DNA of 64,000 nt, from positions 58,011,398 to 58,075,397 of the forward strand of contig NC_063168.1 in NCBI RefSeq assembly GCF_023159225.1, given 5' to 3'. The notes under the pieces were generated by a model. It did no database searches. It was not told the origin of the DNA and was given only the letters and a program-made list of their open reading frames with translations. How positions within the stretch are numbered: the first letter of the stretch is position 1; every line of letters begins with the position of its first letter. Shown here piece after piece: positions 57,820 through 64,000 of this stretch. A program made the translations under genes and the position numbers. Origin of the DNA: Perognathus longimembris pacificus. Taxonomy: Eukaryota > Chordata > Mammalia > Rodentia > Heteromyidae.

Positions 57820-58420
57820 AAGCTGGTGGTGTTGACCTTTGCCACTTGGATAGAGATGTTTGCCAGATTTCTCCATTATAAAGTTACCATTTTCCCCTTT
57901 GTAATAAGTATCTGTCCCCAGGTAGACTGCTGTGAAACTATGCACATATTTTACTTCTCAGCATCTACGTGTACTCATTAAATTTACTGTTCACCAGTGA
58001 TTCTCGCCTGCAACAGTTATTACTGTGGTGTTTGCCAAATGGTGATTAACTATCTCCTTCATTTCTCCTCTATTTATTGACAGGAAGAAGTTAATAAATG
58101 CAGCAAGGAATTTAGCAATTCGGCAAGGGAAGAGTGGTCCCTTCTCCATTTATTTACACATCTAATTATTTATGCATATCAGTCAAACCTGGTGTCTGTT
58201 TTATTTTACTCTGTAAGCAATAATCCCTTCTATCTACACTTGGCTGTCCTAGTTGTTCTGGGTATAGCTTTAGTTTAGTTCCCATGTCTTCTCCTTTTAA
58301 TATGTGTCACCTTAAAAGTTTTTATAGATCCTAGCTCTACACTTAGCTATTCTGGTGCAGCTGCTCTGGAGAGAGGGCCTGTCTTCCAGGCATTCTGACA
58401 AGCTCCCCAGTGTAGCTTGA
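57820..58420 (-). mobile_element. Old L1M fragment, minus strand
   Basis: 'gatagagatgtttgccagat', 'ttctccattataaagttacc', 'attttcccctttgtaataag' and 'tgtttgccaaatggtgatta' are the reverse complement of a common L1M 3' UTR region. No ORF. Confidence 0.65.
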
Positions 58421-61400
58421 GTTGAGATCCATCGATGTGGCTCGATGTCATTGATTTACAGAAGACTCAAAGGCTTAGCAAAGGGGAAGGTACTTGCTCC
58501 GTTACAGCTGCTGAATCAGAGGAACTTTCTGGGGCTGCCTCCTCTTCCCTCCCTAATTCCCTATTTTGACCCACTCTCAGCTCCACCAACCCTCTCTCTT
58601 TCATAACCCTGACAGCTAAAGCATCTCAGAGAAAGTGATGTTCAGAGAGTGGTTCTTACACTTGGGGGCTCCCGTTGATCTCCAAAACCTTTGCAGGAGG
58701 ACATTGGTCAGATGTCCCTTTGACCAAGATGGGATCTCAGAAAGGACTAGGACACTATTTATCCATTCTCTCACAAACCTCTAGTGGAATTTTCCAGAAG
58801 CTACATGACTTGTGAACATCAACAGATATTTTAGCATCTTCTAGTAACACAGTCACAAAAGAAATGAATGAAAATGTAAAACTGTGCTGTTGCTCACTAA
58901 GCTTTTTGTTTGGGAAAAGGCTTATTTTTAGATGTTATTGCAAATGTTTACCGATATAGCCCTATATACTAGTAAACATACATTGGAAATGTTTATCATT
59001 ATAAATATTGATAGCTATAACCCACACATAATTCTTTAGGGTCTTGAGTAAGTTTTCAAGAGTATAAAGAGGGCTCAGAATCACATTTTCTCCTAGGTTT
59101 TTTTTTCTACAGTGTTTTGGTGAAGAAAGATATAATAAATTTAAAAAAAAACCACGGAACTACTTCCCATCACCTTTAATCCTATGGGTAATGATGAAAA
59201 AATATTAGGAAACCCTTTACAACCCCCTACCCCACAGCTGAGTCTGCCTACTGTCACTCCTACCGCATCAAAGAGCCTGGTCCTCATTGGAATTGTTTTA
59301 CCTGTGCTCCAACACGTTCTTGGTGCTAGAAAAGCAGGCTCCCAATCGCTGATGACTTCCACAAAAATAAACATAGAAGGGCTTCCTGGAATTATACATA
59401 TCAGTAAAAGCGGAACACTTCACACACTGCGGAAATAATAGGTATTCCAAAAATAAACTTCTTTAGTAAGTTTCTGAAAACTACAGTACATTTTAAAACT
59501 GCTGATAGGAAGTTAGGCTTTGAAGGGGAGGTGATATAAATGTAATTGTCAGGTTGTCCTTGGAGCCAAGGGACAACAGGAGATGAAGCCTTTCTTTGGC
59601 ATCCCTCACTTGTCTGGAGAGAAAGGCAGCAGTTTGCGCTGATGAATCATCAGGTGTCCCAGATCCCAAGTTTAAGGAGCCAGAGATAAAAGTGTGGATC
59701 TCAGGCTATTTTATGGTTCAAATGGGTTGGAAGGGAAAACATTTCTTGTATACCAGCTGTGTGTCAAGGGCAGAGAGCAATCAGATCCAGTCTGAACAGT
59801 AGAGCGGAAGCTTTGGGAGCAGCTGGCTGGGCTCTGACTCAGGGCTGCATGGGGAAGTGTTGGTTGGTAGGGCTTCTCACAGGCCATGAGCTCAGGGGAA
59901 CCATTCCTTGGCATTAGCACTCTCCAGCACGATGTGTTGGAAAACCACCATACACTCTACCTGCTTACCATACATTCTACCATACTCTGCCTGCTTCATT
60001 TTGGGGGTGGCATGGGCTGGGTGCTAGCCACCTTTATTTTGAAGCTATCACTGGTGATTTCCATGTGGAAAAGGATCACAATTCAGAACTAGACTTTCTC
60101 AGGTTTCCTACAGCCTGAATCAGAAGCAACAACTATACGTCCATAAAGAAGATTTGGGAGTCCTTGTTCACAAACTATTAAGAACTCCATGATGGCAAAT
60201 TGTGGGTTAAACCATAGTGTGGGGCTCTTCAAAGGGCAGACATCTGTGGCTTCCCAGGCTCATGCCCACAGAGCCAGGCCTTGGTCTTTGGGCACTGTTT
60301 CTCCATAAACCTCCTTAGAAGGACCCTGGGCTTGCTTTTATCCTGGTGGCTTTTGTAAGTAGGATAGAAGCTGGTCCTCAGACCAACCACTCAGGGGTAG
60401 CCTCAGCACCAACGACATCTCCAGAAGTAGGCAGGGAAGCCTTGGCTCTTCTGCTTCTCTCCTGTTCAAAGTGATCTTATGCTTCCTCAAAGCCCAGTGC
60501 CTGCTGTTGGCCTGGGCCACCCCCTGCACCCCCGGGGGCCAACCAGGGGAAGTGAGTCTGCTATCCCATTCCTTGGCAGGTGCTGGTCACCAAAGGTCAT
60601 TTTCCAGTTGCAATTTCAATCTTCTAGAATGAGAAGTTGGAGGGAAGACAGACTTTCTCTAGTCATGCAATGCAGTTTCACTGGATAAATGGCTGCTTGG
60701 TGGGCTGTGCTCATTCATCATTTCACAGCGACTTCTGGGGCAATGGACAGAGGGTCACAGAGTGGATGTCCTGCCCTCCCGGTGTATTTGGGGAACCTCC
60801 AGTCCTGTTAGCATCCACATTTCCATACCAGAGCCAAGACTGTGCCTTAAAACAGGATGTCCTCTCTAATTTACCTTCTTTGATTTTGTCTAGTTGGTGC
60901 CACACTCTGGAAAGTGGTGCTTCATAAACATTTTGTTATTATTATTACTTTGAAGGGTCACATAAGCACCCATGTTTGGAAGGCCAAGAATAAAGCTTGT
61001 TTGCTTCCTTCCCAGTTCTAATCTCACATGTAGAAAAAGGTTAATATTTACAAAATGAAATCAAGTAATAAATCAGCCAAGGATTCCAGAACATCTAAGA
61101 CAGATGTTCACCTTCTACATGAGGACCAGAGGCCTAGAGATTGGAAGCTCCCAAGTCTGTGGTCAGTCGTGGATTGCTCATAGAATTACTTGAGATGACA
61201 GGTGTGTGCCACCATATCTGACCCATATCGCTATCTGAAGGATTTTATATTTCTAAAGGTAGCTTAACTACACATTGATCTTTTCTCTCCCCCCCCCCCC
61301 TTTTTTTTTCACGCTCACCAGTTCCACTGGAAGGCTTGGCCAGCTTAGAAACTGGTAAGATTTTTGTGATCATTTGGCCACTCAGCACTGATTCATGCTA

Positions 61401-62264
61401 TTCTCAGTAACAGTACCTGACGTTTGTCTTAAAATGCGTCTTTCTTTCAATCTGTCTTTGTGGGTTCACGGAACAAGCTGCAGCCCTGGCTCAACAGGGT
61501 GGAGTAACTCAGGGATGGGACCCACAGTGTATTGCTAGGAAGTGATCAGTTCAGAAACGAACACTGAGGTTTGAACCCAGAGGATATGTACCCTGTCCTC
61601 ATGTAGGTCTTGGGAGTCAAGCACATACAGGAAGTAACTTTAAAATATTTGAGAACAAAGAGTGCTCTGTACACGTGCAGAATAGTTGCTATGTCCACGG
61701 TTGGCATTTGAGGTATTTTCAAATGCTCAAGGTGTTGATGATTCACCAATGAAAACAATGCAGATGAGTGGGTGGCTAGAGACTCTATTCTCTCTCCCCT
61801 CTCTCTGCTTGAATGGAATTCAGTTTTCCTACAAGACCTCCCTAGTCTTTGGGACATCACATGATTCCCTAAGAGCAAAGCTTCACATAAAGTGCTCTCT
61901 AGAGAACTGAAGACACAGTGAGCATTAGGTCATACAATAGGTTCTGCGATGTTCTCATGCCTTTTGCCAAGGACATTTTTATGCACTTGTCAGGTTTGGG
62001 TCCAAGACTTAACTTTTGGAGTTATCCTTCCAAACAGTGAGGTCAGAGAGAAGACATGCCTCTAAGAGCTGGCATTCACCCCTATGGAATGACCAAAGTG
62101 TCTTGAGGAAAATCTGTTCTGATGACATTGGGTCCTGAATTCCATTATGCCCCTGGAGTCCTAAGCTGCCACTTTTTCCTTAATATCATGTAGGGCAAGG
62201 CTGCACTAAGTGGGAACCAAGTAGCACAAGATACTGTTATCCTTGTAAAAACAGAAATGTAACA
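58421..62264. other. Intergenic, nothing recognised as a gene
   Basis: Unique sequence apart from a short antisense B1 remnant at 61165-61225 and a C11T9 tract at 61291-61309 followed by AG at 61319-61320. Confidence 0.55.
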
Positions 62265-64000
62265 CACATTGCCACCTCTAGTTCACGCCATTTTATTCTG
62301 GATGTATATTACAGATAACACAACTCAAAACATACCAGTAGATATTGAAAACTAAGGCCATTCTGTGAGTTCTAGTTAAAACTTGGTGTTTTCCACATTA
62401 TAATCTCTTTAAAAATGTAATATAAAAACCAAGATTCTGTTGTGAAATAAGAATTTAAGGTAAATACAAGACAACTTTAGGGCCAGATCTAATCTGAAGC
62501 TCCTAGTGTGGCAAAACTTTTCTCATCTATAGTATAAACAACGCTAAGGCAACCGCTACCTTAGCATCGAGCTCTCCTCTCACATTGGGATATAGTAGTG
62601 TTTACCAACCAGCAAGTGGCATTCACAGACCATTTTCCTCCCAGTGAGTAGCAGGGGGAAACTTAACCTAAGAAACATATTTACAGAACTCTTGGAACAA
62701 GAAAAATAAAAGGACCCGTAACTAAGGCACTGAAAGCACATCATTTATATAAAGAAATGTAAACAATTTAACACCAACAGGCTCTCTCCATTACTCTTTA
62801 TTGTAAGAGTGCACGGGTTTATTATTGTTGTTGGGCCAGAGCATGAAGTCTAGGTGACATGGAAATGTCTGCCTGTCTGCAGAGTTCAGTCTTGGCTATA
62901 CAGATTATTGACACAGTGCTGTTAAAGTAACTAATCTCAAAGTGATTTTAAAATGGAAGCTGTTATTTATTCCTCTCGAATCTGCATTGTGAGGGCATAG
63001 TAGGAAGATTTTATTGGCAGTCTTAAATGATGGGCTCTTTCAAATATTTATCTAGTGAGTTTTTAATCTTCTACCAAGCTCTTCAGCTGTGTTTTGGAGT
63101 TCCTTTGGTTTGTTTCATCAATGATGTGTGGGAGAAGAACTTGTCACCTAGCCAGTGCCCCTCCTTCTGGATTCATATTTTAAATAATTGGTCCATGTTA
63201 TAAATAAACCACACTTGGTATGTTTCAAACCTTTCAGAATGGTACCTTTGGCAACTAGACAAGTGGCACTGCAAACATTTCAAAGTCTACCAAGTTCACT
63301 GTTAGAGGCTGAGCAGGCACATGGCACAGACCTGTGGGAGCCAGACGCACAGCTGCTCCGAGCCCAGGGCCACGGATGCGAGTGCGGCAGGGGGTGTTTT
63401 TGAGGCCTGTCACAGTTACTGAGGTTTCCTGAATTTACACTAGACACTTGTACTCATTTAGGATAGTCCTAGGCTCTAAATCATTAGCTATAGTTCTTTT
63501 AGTTGTTTTTAAAAGAAGAAACAGGTTAACACAGCTAACTGTAGAGGCAAGAACGAATAATTAATAAAATGGAATAATTTAAAAAGCCATACTGAAAAGC
63601 AATTTAAAAAGGAGACCTTTTTGTTTTTTGAAGGTATTTCTAATTTATGAAGCAAGTAGAGTATGTTTATATTCCTTGGTGTTGGAGCTTTATAATTACA
63701 AATTTTTGGTAGGTAATATTTGTTGTCTTACCTTAAACATGTTTTAAGAGAAAAAAAGATTTTCTCATCTAAAAGCTGTAGAGTTTGAGGATCCATAAGC
63801 CGATGGGAGTTCTACCTTGCCTAAGAGCACGTGGAGTCTACAGGGACGGGAGCTACCTATCTGCGTGGTGGGATGTGGCTTTTCTCTTTTACCTGGGACA
63901 AGTATAATCACACAGTTAAACTATTTCCATGTTTAAATACAAGGAAGTCTCACAGAAACATAGAAGACTCTTTCATTAAGGAAAGGAAAAACAGTTATTT
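62265..64000 (-). other. Candidate 3' UTR of a convergent gene (LCLAT1 by synteny)
   Basis: Minus-strand AATAAA at 62292-62297 is followed about 20-35 nt later by a GT-rich TGTGTGTT, the layout of a working poly(A) site. The sequence from there to the window end is AT-rich, free of recognised SINEs and without long ORFs, as in a conserved 3' UTR. In human, LCLAT1 is the convergent neighbour of CAPN13. No coding exon is visible, so the assignment is inference. Confidence 0.35.
62292..62297 (-). terminator. Candidate minus-strand poly(A) signal
   Basis: AATAAA on the minus strand with a GT-rich element (TGTGTGTT, about 62264-62271) downstream. Further minus-strand AATAAA hexamers lie at about 62795-62800 and 62818-62823. 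Confidence 0.4.

Overview
This is a vertebrate nuclear genomic window from a placental mammal, and the repeats point to a rodent of the kangaroo rat/pocket mouse/pocket gopher group (Geomyoidea). Several copies of a dimeric SINE begin with a tRNA-Ala/ID-like left half (GGGCTGGGGATATAGCC...) and end with a second tRNA-like half, the arrangement I know as IDL-Geo. B1-dID hybrids, a simple ID element and rodent L1 3' tails accompany them. The organism is inferred from repeats alone.

The only protein-coding gene I can support is the 3' part of CAPN13 (calpain-13) on the + strand. Ten exons between 5802 and 18256 encode the last 255 residues or so: the end of the C2-like beta-sandwich domain, a short linker, the degenerate penta-EF-hand domain and the stop codon at 18223-18225. 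All splice junctions are GT-AG and all phases join without a break. The protease core, with the catalytic Cys/His/Asn, lies upstream of the window. CAPN13 rather than its paralogue CAPN14 is chosen because the translated exons match human CAPN13 as I remember it along the whole PEF domain.

Introns of CAPN13 (to about 18.2 kb) carry SINEs, a (CA)26 repeat, a MER5A-like fragment and an antisense ERV LTR. From 18.3 to 25.1 kb SINEs interrupt an old minus-strand L1. From 25 to 31 kb the sequence is mostly unique, with one patch (30480-30640) that looks like a conserved regulatory element. From 31 to 36 kb there are four good CTCF-like motifs, three on the minus strand followed by one on the plus strand, and a CCAAT/GC-box cluster with a splice donor just downstream. 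A 465-bp solitary LTR with an exact 6-bp target duplication lies at 37239-37703. A plus-strand L1 with a nested MaLR-like LTR fills 39.6-43.4 kb, followed by a younger L1 3' end at 43.9-44.9 kb. The rest is unique sequence with scattered SINE and L1 tails.

By human synteny the next gene downstream should be LCLAT1, convergent with CAPN13. I see no coding exon of it, but a good minus-strand poly(A) site near 62265-62297 and SINE-free AT-rich sequence to the window end could be its 3' UTR. Almost all other open reading frames are short chance ORFs or lie inside repeats. I found no rRNA, CRISPR array or functional tRNA gene.
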